The notes below the pieces were generated by a model, which was not told where the DNA came from, ran no database searches, and saw nothing but the letters and a program-made list of their open reading frames with translations. Shown in pieces: positions 33,555 to 44,200 of a DNA stretch of 50,767 nt (position 1 is its first letter; every line of letters begins with the position of its first letter). Made by a program: the position numbers and the translations under genes. The stretch covers positions 1-50,767 of the forward strand of contig JAZNPK010000016.1 in assembly GCA_045589595.1 (NCBI GenBank). The letters run 5' to 3'. This DNA comes from SIG77 sp045589595. GTDB taxonomy: Bacteria > Verrucomicrobiota > Lentisphaeria > Victivallales > UBA1829.

Positions 33555-36500
33555 TCACAAATTTTTCTCAGCGGCAGAGATGGCTTTGCCGGGCGTCACC
33601 GCCAACAGCGTACAGCCGATCTTTTCCTGCGGCAGATCCAACAGTACAGACAACGCCCTGCGGTACATGTCCATCTGGGCAGAATAATTTTTCAGAAAAA
33701 TTTCCGGATCCTGCGTTTTATCCGTTTTGTAATCCATGATCTCTGCGCTGACCGGACAGCCGTTTTCCAGCCGGATCACCACCCGGTCGAAACTGCCGCT
33801 GCCGATATCGCCGTCGGGGAATCTGACCAGAAACGGTCTTTCCCGCCAGAGCAGACAATCGCCGTCCGGTTTCCGGAGTTTATCGCAGATCTCACCGTGG
33901 CTGAACAGGGTACGCGTATTGCCGTGGGCGGCGATAAAGGTTTCCGCATCTTCCGGCGTGGTGTACCAGGCAAACTGTTCCATCGCCTTGTGCAGTTCCG
34001 TGCCGGTATCGGTGCCGCGGGTGGGGTTGAAACGCCATTCCGCAGAATCGCTGTGGGTCCCCGAGGGCGTTACGACTTTCGCGGCTTTTCCGCCATCGTT
34101 CCGCAACAGAACAGGACACTGCCGGACGGTGGTTTTGCAGGCAGATCCGGCTGTTTCTTCCGGCTGTTCCGTTTTGCCGGACCGATACCAGAACGGTTCG
34201 CCGGCAGCATATTCCAACACGATCTCAGAAACTGTTTCCGACAGGATCTTTTTCACAAACTTTTCCGCTTCGTCCGGCTGCGTCAAACTGTCCGGACGGT
34301 TTGCCAATCCCCAGCGGAGCAGATCGTCGTAATAAGGTGTGTGTTCCTTATCGGGCTCGGCATCGTTCAGGATATACATGGCATTTCTGGCGCGAGTCAT
34401 GGCGACATAGAGTTTGCAGCAGTTTTCGTAACAGGCGTCACGGTCTTCCTGCTGTTGATATTCTGCAAATCCGGGGATCAGTTCTGCTGCGACCTTGACC
34501 GGCACACAGGAAAGAAATTCCGGATGGATGCCGTTTGCGTCTTTTTTGACTGCAAAGTGGTTGTAATCCCGCGCTTTGACAATGCTGTCGCGGCTGCCGG
34601 GGGCTTTTGAATTGTCCGGCAGAAAAACGATATCGAAGTCCAGTCCTTTGGATTTGTGAATGGTCATGATCTGGACCGTTTTCCGCGTACTCGCCTGAAC
34701 ATCGGCATGAAGCTGGAGAAAATCCAGATAATCATCGATCGACCGGAAGGATTCTCTGTCTGCCGCCACCGCGGCTTTCCGGACGACCTGCAGACGCGCC
34801 TGATCAAAAGGTTTCAGATCGGAATACGCCGCCGCGAACTGTTCCGTCAGACGGGAGAACCCGTGGTCCGCCACCATATTCCGGACACAGGCGGAAAGGC
34901 TTTCATCCGAACCGGCTTTTTCCGGAAATACGCTGTCGCGCAGACCATTCATACCGCCGGGCAGCATACTCAGGAAACCGATCGCCATCATATCGCCGGG
35001 ATGCGCCCCGTGCCGGAGCAGTTGACGGTACACGGTGAATGCCATGGATTCTTCCGCATTGATCTCGCCGTCCAGCGTGACCGGCAGATCGGGCGCACAA
35101 CGGGCAAGGGCTTCTTTCAACGCCACAGCTGTTTTGTTCTGATGGATCAGGATCCCCACGGACAAAGGTTTTTTCCGCCGGAACGGATCGATCTCACGCA
35201 GGATCCGGCTGATGATTTCCGCTTTCCGATCCATACCGTTTTGTGTGGAGAGCATCATCACACAGCCCGGTTGTTTCGCGGCTTTCTTTTCATTGGAACT
35301 GTGTTCTTCAAAGTCCAATCGCTTAACAGCCTCGCGCAAAGTATCATCCGGAATGGAAGCGGCGTGATGGAAAAATACATCGTTGACGGCTTGAATGACC
35401 GGCGGAGACGAACGGAAGGAACTGGTGAGACTGCGCTTCAGATTCTGCGGCGGCGGGTCCCCGGGTTCCTGTTTCTGAAATTCGTAATCGCTGCAGATCA
35501 TCCCGAACAGACGGGGGTTGCCGGAACGCCACTGATAAATGGACTGCTTGATGTCGCCCACCATGAAAAAGGAACGGTACCGTCCCGTGCTTTCGTGCCG
35601 GACGATCTCATCGGCAAGATCTTTCAGGATGGACCACTGAAGATTTGCGGTATCCTGAAACTCGTCCAGCAGATAATGATCGATCTGTGCGTCAAGCCGT
35701 TCTTCCAAGATCGCGCGGTATGCGTCGGATTTTCCGGCGATCAGCAGGGGAATATCCTGAAATGTGAGCTGCCCTGCCTGCCTTACCGTTTCCGAGTAAG
35801 TCCGGTCAAAGGTCGCCATAAGATTGAACAATGCCTTTGTGCGTTCGATCATATATTCAAACTCGCAAGTGATCAGATGCAGCAGCACTTTTGCGGCGAT
35901 TTTCATAAAATCCCGCGACAGAACATAATTTTTTCTGCGGTAGGAAAAAACGGATTCCGGCATATTCTGCGGATTCAGCAGCATATCCATGGAGCTGAAC
36001 CATTGGGAAAAATCACCGTCATCAAAATCACCGGTCCGGCTGTTGATATAATCTTTTGCGGAAGTGCAGAGTTTATTCCATTTTTTCAACAGACTTTCCT
36101 GCGCGGCATCGGTCATATCGGCGATCGCACTGATCAGGGCATCACCGTCCGCTTCCAGCATTTCAAGTTCGCAGGCGGTAAGCACAAATTTGTGATCGTA
36201 ACTGTCCCAGATATCGGCGGGATTCCCCCACAGATACGATGCACCGGCTTCCCGGTAGAACGTGTAATATGTCTTGAGAAAATCTTTCATGACCCACATC
36301 AGACTGCGTTCTTCGTTGCCGTATGACGCCAGTTTGATCATCTGCTGCAGTTCTCTGCGTCCTGCATCGTCCATACTGCTGAGCGTCCGCATCAATGCTC
36401 TGACACGGGGGCGTTCATCCTTTTCGTTCAGCATGGTGATCGCGCCGTTGATGCCGCATTCCTGCGGGAAGGCACGGACGATCTGGAAGAAAAAACTGTC

Positions 36501-36836
36501 CAGCGTGGAAATATTCGGACGGTCCGGGCCGGACAACAGGATACGGAGCTGATCCAGCAGCATATTGCGTGTGATACATTCCGGCAGGTCGCCCTCGTTT
36601 TTGGCGTCCTGCAGTTTTTCCGGATCACTGATCAGTTCGCAGAAGCGGGTGATGATCGATTCCAGGATCTCACCGGCTGCTTTGTTGGAAAATGTAAGTG
36701 CAGCAATGGCGGAAGGTCTCACGCCGCTCAGGAGCAGACGGATATACCGCATGGAAAGATTGTAGGTCTTACCGGTCCCGGCAGATGCCATGATCGCTTC
36801 GTTCCGTTCAGGTGTCATCATCGTTTGTGTCATCAT
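33555..36836 (-). CDS. addA: AddA/RecB-type UvrD-family helicase-nuclease
   Basis: This 1093-residue protein is the helicase-nuclease subunit of an AddAB-type double-strand-break resection complex. Walker A is ASAGTGKT at 17-24; further SF1 helicase motifs include IAALTFSNKAAGEI (44-57), LLDEFQDT near 390, MVGDIKQSIYQWR, and MTIHKSKGLDFDIVFLPD near 720. The C-terminal RecB-like nuclease has GSGSFDRVV and EIMDYKTDK with Asp1035 and Lys1037, then AQMDMYRRAL. The Q-motif before Walker A is atypical (PERNEAI). GGGG lies nine bases before the start. The gene begins 16 bases after the AddB-like gene. Names for this family vary (AddA, RecB, RexA); paired with an AddB-type protein and without RecC or RecD it is best called AddA-like. 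Confidence 0.87.
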   Translation of the reverse strand: MMTQTMMTPERNEAIMASAGTGKTYNLSMRYIRLLLSGVRPSAIAALTFSNKAAGEILESIITRFCELISDPEKLQDAKNEGDLPECITRNMLLDQLRILLSGPDRPNISTLDSFFFQIVRAFPQECGINGAITMLNEKDERPRVRALMRTLSSMDDAGRRELQQMIKLASYGNEERSLMWVMKDFLKTYYTFYREAGASYLWGNPADIWDSYDHKFVLTACELEMLEADGDALISAIADMTDAAQESLLKKWNKLCTSAKDYINSRTGDFDDGDFSQWFSSMDMLLNPQNMPESVFSYRRKNYVLSRDFMKIAAKVLLHLITCEFEYMIERTKALFNLMATFDRTYSETVRQAGQLTFQDIPLLIAGKSDAYRAILEERLDAQIDHYLLDEFQDTANLQWSILKDLADEIVRHESTGRYRSFFMVGDIKQSIYQWRSGNPRLFGMICSDYEFQKQEPGDPPPQNLKRSLTSSFRSSPPVIQAVNDVFFHHAASIPDDTLREAVKRLDFEEHSSNEKKAAKQPGCVMMLSTQNGMDRKAEIISRILREIDPFRRKKPLSVGILIHQNKTAVALKEALARCAPDLPVTLDGEINAEESMAFTVYRQLLRHGAHPGDMMAIGFLSMLPGGMNGLRDSVFPEKAGSDESLSACVRNMVADHGFSRLTEQFAAAYSDLKPFDQARLQVVRKAAVAADRESFRSIDDYLDFLQLHADVQASTRKTVQIMTIHKSKGLDFDIVFLPDNSKAPGSRDSIVKARDYNHFAVKKDANGIHPEFLSCVPVKVAAELIPGFAEYQQQEDRDACYENCCKLYVAMTRARNAMYILNDAEPDKEHTPYYDDLLRWGLANRPDSLTQPDEAEKFVKKILSETVSEIVLEYAAGEPFWYRSGKTEQPEETAGSACKTTVRQCPVLLRNDGGKAAKVVTPSGTHSDSAEWRFNPTRGTDTGTELHKAMEQFAWYTTPEDAETFIAAHGNTRTLFSHGEICDKLRKPDGDCLLWRERPFLVRFPDGDIGSGSFDRVVIRLENGCPVSAEIMDYKTDKTQDPEIFLKNYSAQMDMYRRALSVLLDLPQEKIGCTLLAVTPGKAISAAEKNL

Positions 36837-36852
36837 ATTCCAAATCCCCTTT

Positions 36853-39687
36853 TTATCTTGCGTTCAGATCGAGGTTGCCGATGGCGTCTTCCACCGTCGG
36901 AAGCACCAGTTTTGCGCAGGCATCGTACCAATTTTTCAGGATCGCATGATCTTTTGCCGGGGGCAGCAGGTCCGCCCATTCCGCGCTGAAGTTTCCGGAC
37001 CGCAGTTCCGCCACGAGCCGGATCACTTTTTCAGCAGTAAGCGCTGCGGTCCCGAGTTGGGACGGAGAGATTTCCCACATGGAATATCCGGTATTGGTAA
37101 CGGCTTTCGGCAGCACAAAATAACCGCAGACGAACCGGATCGATGCCGGATCATTTTCCGGGAACAGTTCTCTGTACGCCTTGAGGAATGTTTCATCCAG
37201 CGGCAGAAGAAGCTGATACAGGGGCAGCTGCAGATTGGTGAATCTTTTATTGCCGGGCTGCCAGTGATCGGCTTCCGGAGCTTTTCCGCTGTCCGAAGTC
37301 TTGAAGTCGATCAGGCGGATCTCCTGACCGTCATGGCTGATCTCAATACGGTCGATTTTCCCCTTGATCAGTGCGCCGCGGAACATAATTCCTTTTCCGT
37401 CGTTCAGTTTCCATTCGTGGAAAATCTTTTTCCGCAGTTTGTCCGATTCCCGGAGAATGGGTGCGGCATGTTTCAACCGGGGGATGAACATTTCCGCCTG
37501 GATCTTCACCGGCAGGGGCAACGGTCTGCCGAACTGTTTTGCCAATCCGGATTCAAAGCGTGCCACAAGTTCGTCATCGGTTTCTTTCTGCGAATCAAAT
37601 TTTTCCAGCGCGTCATGACACATCGTACCGAGAACTCTTGCATCCAGTTCCACCTGCGCCACATCCAGTTCTTCCATCCTGAAACTGCGGCTGAAAACTG
37701 CCTGGACCGGATTCAACAGCAGTTCCTTGAAATCTGTCACGGAAAAACGGGGCGTAACACCGTCTTTCTCAAGAAAGATCTTTTCCCATTCCGGGCAGAT
37801 CTGAATTTTCCCGGTCCCCTCATCACTGCCGGTCTGCACATCTGCCGGCGGCAGCGGGCGGTAAAGATGTTCCAGACGCTGCAGCATTTGAAAATCGTCC
37901 GCGCCTGCGAAATACAGAGCGGGGAAACGCAGAGGCAAACCATCGTCATCCGTTCGGCAGGAAATAAAATGGATGTCCGGATAAACCGCCAGCAGAGATG
38001 CCAGATAGAAACAATCCCGCGCATAACGCAGCGCGTTGTCCGGAATGCCCAGCCGCCCCCGTTTCCGGTTGGAGAGGAAGGGATCCGGCGGCAGGACTTC
38101 GGGAATACTGCCATCGTTCATTCCGCAGAGGATCAGGCGTCTGATGCCGGGCCGGAACGGCAGTTCCAGGAATCCGGTCAGGTCCATAGCCGCATCGTTG
38201 CGGGCGGCATACGCCCGTGTGGTGCAAAGTTGATCGGTGAAAAATGTAAAACACTGTTTTGCAGGGATCTTTGACAGCAGATAAGACCGTTCAAAATCCC
38301 CCATCATTTCACGGACCACACGCACTTCTTCCCCGAAGGAAATTCCGAGCATGGGCGGCGGTGTCTCTTCTGCCGGAAAGATCTTCTGCAGAATATCCCG
38401 GAGCGTCTGCACCGGCGCGGTACTTGTCAGCAGATCATGCCGGATTTCCAGAATGACATCAAACGCTTTTTTCAGTCTGGGCGGCGGTTCCGGGGAATCG
38501 TGCCGGATCGTTTCAGGCAGATGGTCCGCATAATATTGATCCAGTTCCTTCAGCAGCTCATCCTGTCCCTGCCCGTCCGCGAGGAAACGGAGCATCCCGC
38601 TGTGAACGAAGAGCGGGCGGACCGCACCTGCTTCCGGGTACGCCGCATTGTTCAGCAGATCAGCCAGAAGCGACAGCAACGGTGCGATCCGGAGTTTATC
38701 CATCGTGACCCCGGCAGGATCATGGATCTCAAGATCGGGGAAGGCGGAAGAGAATGTCTTTTTCAACCAGTGATTTGTATTCGGATCGACAACAGCCACA
38801 GCATCGGTCGCAGGATCAAATGCGCCATCGGCACTTGCAAAATCCAACGCCATCTGCGCCATGTGTTCCGGATTCCGTGCGACGTGAAGTGATTTGGTCG
38901 GCTCACCGAAATCAAGCGGATAACCGGACCACGCTTCAGGGATCACGCAGCCCCATTCATCAAACCGCACCTGAAGTTCAGACGGCGCAAACACAAGAAT
39001 ATGGATCTGACAGGTCCCGCTCTGCTTCAGATTTTCCAGCAGTCGGCGGGCTGCCGGCGGAATATCCGGCAAGGCGGCAAGCACAATATGCCGGTATGCG
39101 GCAAAGGGGGCGGTATCTGCCACCGTATTCAGCAGTTCTGTCAGGGGATCGCCCAAGCCTTCGCGGGAGAGTTCCGTCAGAAACAACTGTTCCAGTTCCG
39201 CCAGTTCACCCCAGCGGAAAGATTCACCGGAATCGGCAAAGATCTCTGCCGCCGAAGCCATGGAATGCATGTGATCGGTCAACGTCTTCCGGAGCGTGGC
39301 AAACTGCGCCGCAAGATGACGCAGCTGGATCTCATCGGCAGGATCATAGCCGAGCGGAAACAATGTATCGAAGCAACTCTGATCCAGCCCGGAAAGTACA
39401 CGCTGCCACAGAAACTGCTGCTCTGCTGCAGAGGCGGTCTGTTCCCCGGAAGATGTTTCACGCTTGAGCAGACTGCCCGGTGTACGGAAGGATGGCGGAA
39501 AAAGTTTTTCTGCCTGCTGCATCAATGCGGCAGTGACATTCCGGACTGCACTTCTGCCCGGCAGGACAAGAAGCGTATCAGTCAGATCGGTGATCCCCGC
39601 AGAACTGTCTGCCAGCGACAATAAAAATTCCCCTGTGATCTGTGCAGGCTCAGCGGAGAAACCGACGAAATGACGGATCGGCATCAT
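36853..39687 (-). CDS. addB: AddB/RexB-type nuclease subunit, PD-(D/E)XK
   Basis: A 944-residue partner of AddA. The C-terminal nuclease domain has GKIDRIEI followed by IRLIDFKTSD with Asp794 and Lys796. The large N-terminal region is an AddB-like inactivated helicase; FADSGESFRWGEL and LILCGMNDGSIPE are typical blocks (the latter 'GMNEG.fP' in the family). The cluster of C-terminal cysteines that holds a 4Fe-4S centre in Bacillus AddB is not visible, as in RexB-type members. The protein is shorter than Bacillus AddB (about 1166). The start is the ATG at 39687 with GAAAGGGG about six bases upstream; a TTG at 39690 is also possible. It is first in the addB-addA pair. Confidence 0.82.
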   Translation of the reverse strand: MMPIRHFVGFSAEPAQITGEFLLSLADSSAGITDLTDTLLVLPGRSAVRNVTAALMQQAEKLFPPSFRTPGSLLKRETSSGEQTASAAEQQFLWQRVLSGLDQSCFDTLFPLGYDPADEIQLRHLAAQFATLRKTLTDHMHSMASAAEIFADSGESFRWGELAELEQLFLTELSREGLGDPLTELLNTVADTAPFAAYRHIVLAALPDIPPAARRLLENLKQSGTCQIHILVFAPSELQVRFDEWGCVIPEAWSGYPLDFGEPTKSLHVARNPEHMAQMALDFASADGAFDPATDAVAVVDPNTNHWLKKTFSSAFPDLEIHDPAGVTMDKLRIAPLLSLLADLLNNAAYPEAGAVRPLFVHSGMLRFLADGQGQDELLKELDQYYADHLPETIRHDSPEPPPRLKKAFDVILEIRHDLLTSTAPVQTLRDILQKIFPAEETPPPMLGISFGEEVRVVREMMGDFERSYLLSKIPAKQCFTFFTDQLCTTRAYAARNDAAMDLTGFLELPFRPGIRRLILCGMNDGSIPEVLPPDPFLSNRKRGRLGIPDNALRYARDCFYLASLLAVYPDIHFISCRTDDDGLPLRFPALYFAGADDFQMLQRLEHLYRPLPPADVQTGSDEGTGKIQICPEWEKIFLEKDGVTPRFSVTDFKELLLNPVQAVFSRSFRMEELDVAQVELDARVLGTMCHDALEKFDSQKETDDELVARFESGLAKQFGRPLPLPVKIQAEMFIPRLKHAAPILRESDKLRKKIFHEWKLNDGKGIMFRGALIKGKIDRIEISHDGQEIRLIDFKTSDSGKAPEADHWQPGNKRFTNLQLPLYQLLLPLDETFLKAYRELFPENDPASIRFVCGYFVLPKAVTNTGYSMWEISPSQLGTAALTAEKVIRLVAELRSGNFSAEWADLLPPAKDHAILKNWYDACAKLVLPTVEDAIGNLDLNAR

Positions 39688-39748
39688 CAATACCCCTTTC
39701 GTTGTTCAATTTTTTTGTTACCGCGAATCAACCATTGCTGAACATTTA

Positions 39749-39776
39749 TATATAACGAAAAAATTGAAAAAGTAAA
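39749..39776 (-). promoter_or_regulatory. possible promoter of addBA
   Basis: Minus strand TTTACT (39771-39776), a 16-base spacer and TATATA (39749-39754), inside a very AT-rich spacer, so chance matches are likely. Confidence 0.35.
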
Positions 39777-39803
39777 ATAAAAATCGCGAAAAATTGAAAA
39801 AAA

Positions 39804-41276
39804 TTACCGGGTGGGGACCTGGATCCGGAGCCGGACCGCCAGTTCACTGAGTAATCTCTGTTCCCGTTCCACCGTGCTGTGCGTCACAAGCGTCCGCAGG
39901 GTATGGCTGATCTCATCGCGTTTATCCGGCATATCCCGGAGGATCTGCAGCCCCACATTGCGGACACGGGCGACATAATTTTTGACAGACTGGGGCGCAT
40001 TGGAGTCATCCATCAGCGCAAGGTTCAGCGCGGAAATGATGGTCATTTTCGGTTTGGGGCCGCCCAGCAATGCCATACGCATCGGCGCGATCCGTTTTTC
40101 ATCTTCCTTCCGGAGACGGATCTCCCGTTCTGTTTCCGTTTCACTCACCGTGTGATACGCAATGGATTTGGGCATATCCCCGCTCCGGAGCAGTAACTGA
40201 CGGATGCTTTCTTCCAGATCGCCGTACCGTTTCAGCAGAAAAGCGTCCACTTTTTCCAGATAGAACACCGCCTGACGGTAATTTTCGTAGGTCTTCGGTG
40301 TTTCCGCGATCAGGGCACACCCTTTGCGCAGATCATCCGCCCACCCCAGCTGAGTGTAGATCCGGATGAGTTCCTCCACGCCCGCCTGATGTTCCAGCAT
40401 TTTCTGATAACAGGGTTTCAACGCGGGCGATACCACTTTATTAAGAAGGATCACACGGAACAGAGACGCCAGTACATTGCGGTCGGTCGTCTGTTCCGCA
40501 TAACGGTTGATCATGGCAAACGCTTCCGGCGTATTGATCTGCGACAGCGCAAAAAACGGACGGTATGTGTCGTCGTCCAGCGAGGCGGCTTCCTGAATGG
40601 CTCTGTCCAGATGAGGAAGTGCCTGATTGCCGTAACCTGCCAACATATGCATCGCAGTATCGGCGGTCACATTGGCAACATCTGCGGCGAAAAGCGCTTC
40701 GGCAAGCAGTTCCATGGGGACGAACCCGTCTTTCAGTTTCAGCGTGTCCTGCAGCATCAGCAGAAAACTGGTGTTGGCACTTGCAAAGCAGTACCAGTCA
40801 TCATTTTTTCCCACATACACCGTGTATGAATGGAGACTGCTGAGGTTTTTCAGGTCGCGCCACTCCATACCGAACTGACGGAACAGCAGAAACGCCGTTT
40901 CCTTTTCGGTCGTGGGACGGGAATATTTCAACGCTTTGTCCAGCCGGAACGGGGAATCCACAGGGATCAGCACAATATCGGCAAAGGCGGGCCGTTCATA
41001 TTCTTTCGCCTGAGCCGCATTGGCAGATGACGGAACTTTCAATTCTTTCAGCGGATGCCCCTGATAAAACAAACGGTACGCCGTAAAGGGTTCCGCCGTG
41101 ATCTCCTGATTGGCGATCTTGAACGGGGAACGGTTCACCAGACGGTAAACTTTTCCGCACTGTTCCGTGATTTTTTTTGCCGCGTCCGCCGGTGATGCCG
41201 CGCCCTGAAGCACACCGCAAATCATCAGTGCAAAGAACAGAGCCGCAAGGTATTTCAATTTCAGTTCCGGGATCAT
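39804..41276 (-). CDS. secreted helical-repeat protein of unknown function
   Basis: A 490-residue protein with a signal peptide (hydrophobic about 9-25, cleavage near Ala26). A mixed N-terminal part (about 30-190) is followed by an all-helical region of roughly 300 residues that looks like HEAT/TPR-type solenoid, with repeated Leu/Ala-rich helix pairs (for example AMHMLAGYGNQALPHLDRAI and INTPEAFAMINRYAE). No enzyme motif was recognised. Its ATG overlaps the dnaE stop by four bases (ATGA), so it is translationally coupled to the replicative polymerase gene. That is odd for an exported protein and may simply reflect genome packing. Related proteins may occur only in this phylum; this was not checked. 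Confidence 0.6.
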   Translation of the reverse strand: MIPELKLKYLAALFFALMICGVLQGAASPADAAKKITEQCGKVYRLVNRSPFKIANQEITAEPFTAYRLFYQGHPLKELKVPSSANAAQAKEYERPAFADIVLIPVDSPFRLDKALKYSRPTTEKETAFLLFRQFGMEWRDLKNLSSLHSYTVYVGKNDDWYCFASANTSFLLMLQDTLKLKDGFVPMELLAEALFAADVANVTADTAMHMLAGYGNQALPHLDRAIQEAASLDDDTYRPFFALSQINTPEAFAMINRYAEQTTDRNVLASLFRVILLNKVVSPALKPCYQKMLEHQAGVEELIRIYTQLGWADDLRKGCALIAETPKTYENYRQAVFYLEKVDAFLLKRYGDLEESIRQLLLRSGDMPKSIAYHTVSETETEREIRLRKEDEKRIAPMRMALLGGPKPKMTIISALNLALMDDSNAPQSVKNYVARVRNVGLQILRDMPDKRDEISHTLRTLVTHSTVEREQRLLSELAVRLRIQVPTR

Positions 41277-44200
41277 GCTTTTTCTCCTGTTTTCTCTTTT
41301 TTCCAGTCACGCTTATTGAATTTCGGACGCGGCTGGGGAACATCCGGTTTTGCTTTGATCCGGTAATGTCTCAAGCCCAGCAGACCATCCAGTTCATCCA
41401 GAAATGCTTTGGTGACCTGAACACGGAAAGTGGTTGCTGTTTCAACGAAAGCCGTCACATTTTCCTTTGTATGGATGCAGAGGATCACCGGCACATCGCC
41501 CCGGTTTTTCTTCAGCAGCGCCCCCAGCTGTTCAAGGTGACTGCGGTCGTGGCTGACGGCATCAAGATGGATGTGCAATCCGGCAGTTTCCGTTTCATAG
41601 ATCCCCATGATCGGCTGGACCGAATCCACCACAAGGACGCAGGGGGAATTTTCTTCCTCGCCTTTCTTCGTCAGGGCGCGGACAAATACCGCCTCTCCTT
41701 CTTCCAAATATTCCTTGCATTTTTCATAAGTCTTGTTGTAGCAGATACATTCCACATTTCCGGTCAGATCCTCCAACTGGAAAATGGCAAAGGGTTTCTG
41801 ATCCTGCTTCGTTAATTTCCGCTCAATAGATGTCAGCAGACCGCCCAGTTTGACACCGACTTCCGACGGCATTTTGGAAATATCCGCGATCTTGGCGGAG
41901 GAATAGGTGCGGACGATATCCTGATATTGCGAGAGGGGATGTCCGGACACATAAAAACCGAGGAGCCGTTTTTCGTCACCCAGTCGTTCCGCTTCTGTAA
42001 ATTCCGGAATATCAGGCACTTCCACCGCCGCCATTTCGCCCTGATCCTCTTCGGAAAGAAGATCGAACAAACTGCCCTGTCCGCTTTCGCGGTCCCGTTT
42101 GGTACTGTTGGCACTGGCAATGGCACTATCGATCATCGCGATCAACTGCGCCCGTTTCAGCCCCATACCATCCAATGCACCGGCGCGAATCAGGCTTTCC
42201 AGCGCCTTGCTGTTGATCCCTTCCGTCCGTTCCAGCAGATCGGTCAGGGACTTGAAGGGACCGTCTTTCCGGGCGTCCAGAATGCTCTGGGAGACACCGG
42301 TGCCGAAACCTTTGATGGCGCCCAGCCCGAAACGGATGGCATCGCCATCTACCGTAAAGTTCACATCGCTGGTATTCACATCCGGGGGCAGGATACGGAT
42401 CCCGGCATCGCGGCATTCCCCGATCAGGAACGCCAGTTTTTCGCTGTTGGAAAGTTCGCTTGTCATTACGGCTGCCATAAATTCGGGCCGGAAATTGGCT
42501 TTCAGATACGCGGTCCGGTAAGACATGATCGCGTAGGCGGCACTGTGGGATTTGTTGAAGCCGTAGTCTGCAAATTTCTTGATATTCTCCCAGATCTTTT
42601 CTGCCTGAGCTTCCGGAATATTGTTGGTCTTTGCGCAGCCTTCCACAAATTTATCGTGCTGGGCGAGCATGTCTTTGATTTTCTTTTTGCCGATGGCGCG
42701 GCGGAGAATATCCGCCTGCCCCAGCGAGAATCCGGCAAGGATCTGCACCACCTGCATGATCTGCTCCTGATACAGCATAATGCCGTAAGTTTCTTTGAGG
42801 AACTGTTCCATTTTCGGGTGGTCGTATTCAATGGGGATCGTCCCCTTCTTGCGGCCCACAAACAGATCAATGAACTGCATCGGACCCGGGCGGTAGATCG
42901 CCACCAGAGCGATAATGTGTTTGATATTTTCCACACCGAATTTCCGGCACAGATCCTGCATGCCGCCGGATTCAAGCTGGAACACAGCCACCGTATCGCC
43001 GTTGTTGAGCAGTTCAAATGTTTTCGGATCGTCCAGCGGGACCGTATCCATATTCAGGTCAATGCCCCGGTTCTTACGGATATTGTCGCAGGCATCCTGG
43101 ATCACGGTCAGTGTACGCAGACCGAGGAAGTCCATTTTCAGCAGACCGACACTTTCGCACAGGGGCGCAACATATTGGGTGATGACTTCTTCATGGGCGC
43201 CTCTGCCGAGGGGGACAAGATCCGCAAGCGGCTGATTGCAGATGATCACACCGCACGCATGGATCCCCATCTGGCGATTCAGCTGTTCCAGTGTTTTTGC
43301 GTAATCGAAGATCTCATTCACCCACGGTTCTTTTTCCATGAGGGCGCGGAGATCGGGGGATTCCTTGATGGCTTTGTCCAGCGTCATTTTCGGATCGTCG
43401 GGCACAGTCTTTGTGATCATGTTGCCGTCGCCGGGAGACCGGCTCAGGGCGCGGGCGATATCTTTCAGAACGACTTTCGCCTTGAGCGTACCGTATGTAC
43501 CGATCTGGGATACGCAGTCCGCACCATACTTGTCGATCACATAATCAATGACTTCCTGACGCCGCCGTTCGCAGAAGTCGGTATCAAAGTCCGGCGGAGA
43601 CACGCGGTCCGGGTTCAGGAACCGTTCAAAAAGCAGGTCGTACCGCATGGGGTCGATGTCCGTGATCCCGGAAAGATACGCCACAATGGAACCGGCGCCG
43701 GAACCGCGGCCGGGACCGACAGGGATCCCATGTTCCTTCGCCCAGTTGATAAAGTCCCACACACACAGAAAATAACTGGGATATTTCGTACGGTTGATGA
43801 CCTCAAGTTCGTAGTCCATCCGTTTCAGATTGACTGCCGCTTCCTCTTTTTTGTCCTCCGGCGGATCCAGCGGATCATATCCGTACTTGCGCTTGTAACC
43901 GCAGACGGAATTTTCACCGGTCCCGTACAGACAGATGTGGCGCAGATACTGTCCCGCCAGTTTCAGCACGATACGGCGGCGGACAAGATCGTTCTGTTCC
44001 GCTTCGGAGGGAGCCGGTTTGTCAGCATCCTTTTCGATCTCCGCCCGGATCTCACCGGCGGACGCGGCGCGGATGGCATCCATATCCAGATTTGCAACAA
44101 ATTCTTCCGGCGGATTGTATTCGGGATAATGATTTTCGTAACCGATCGTCACATTGCACCGTTCCGCCACAGCCACGGTATTGGTCAGAGCCTCCGGCAC

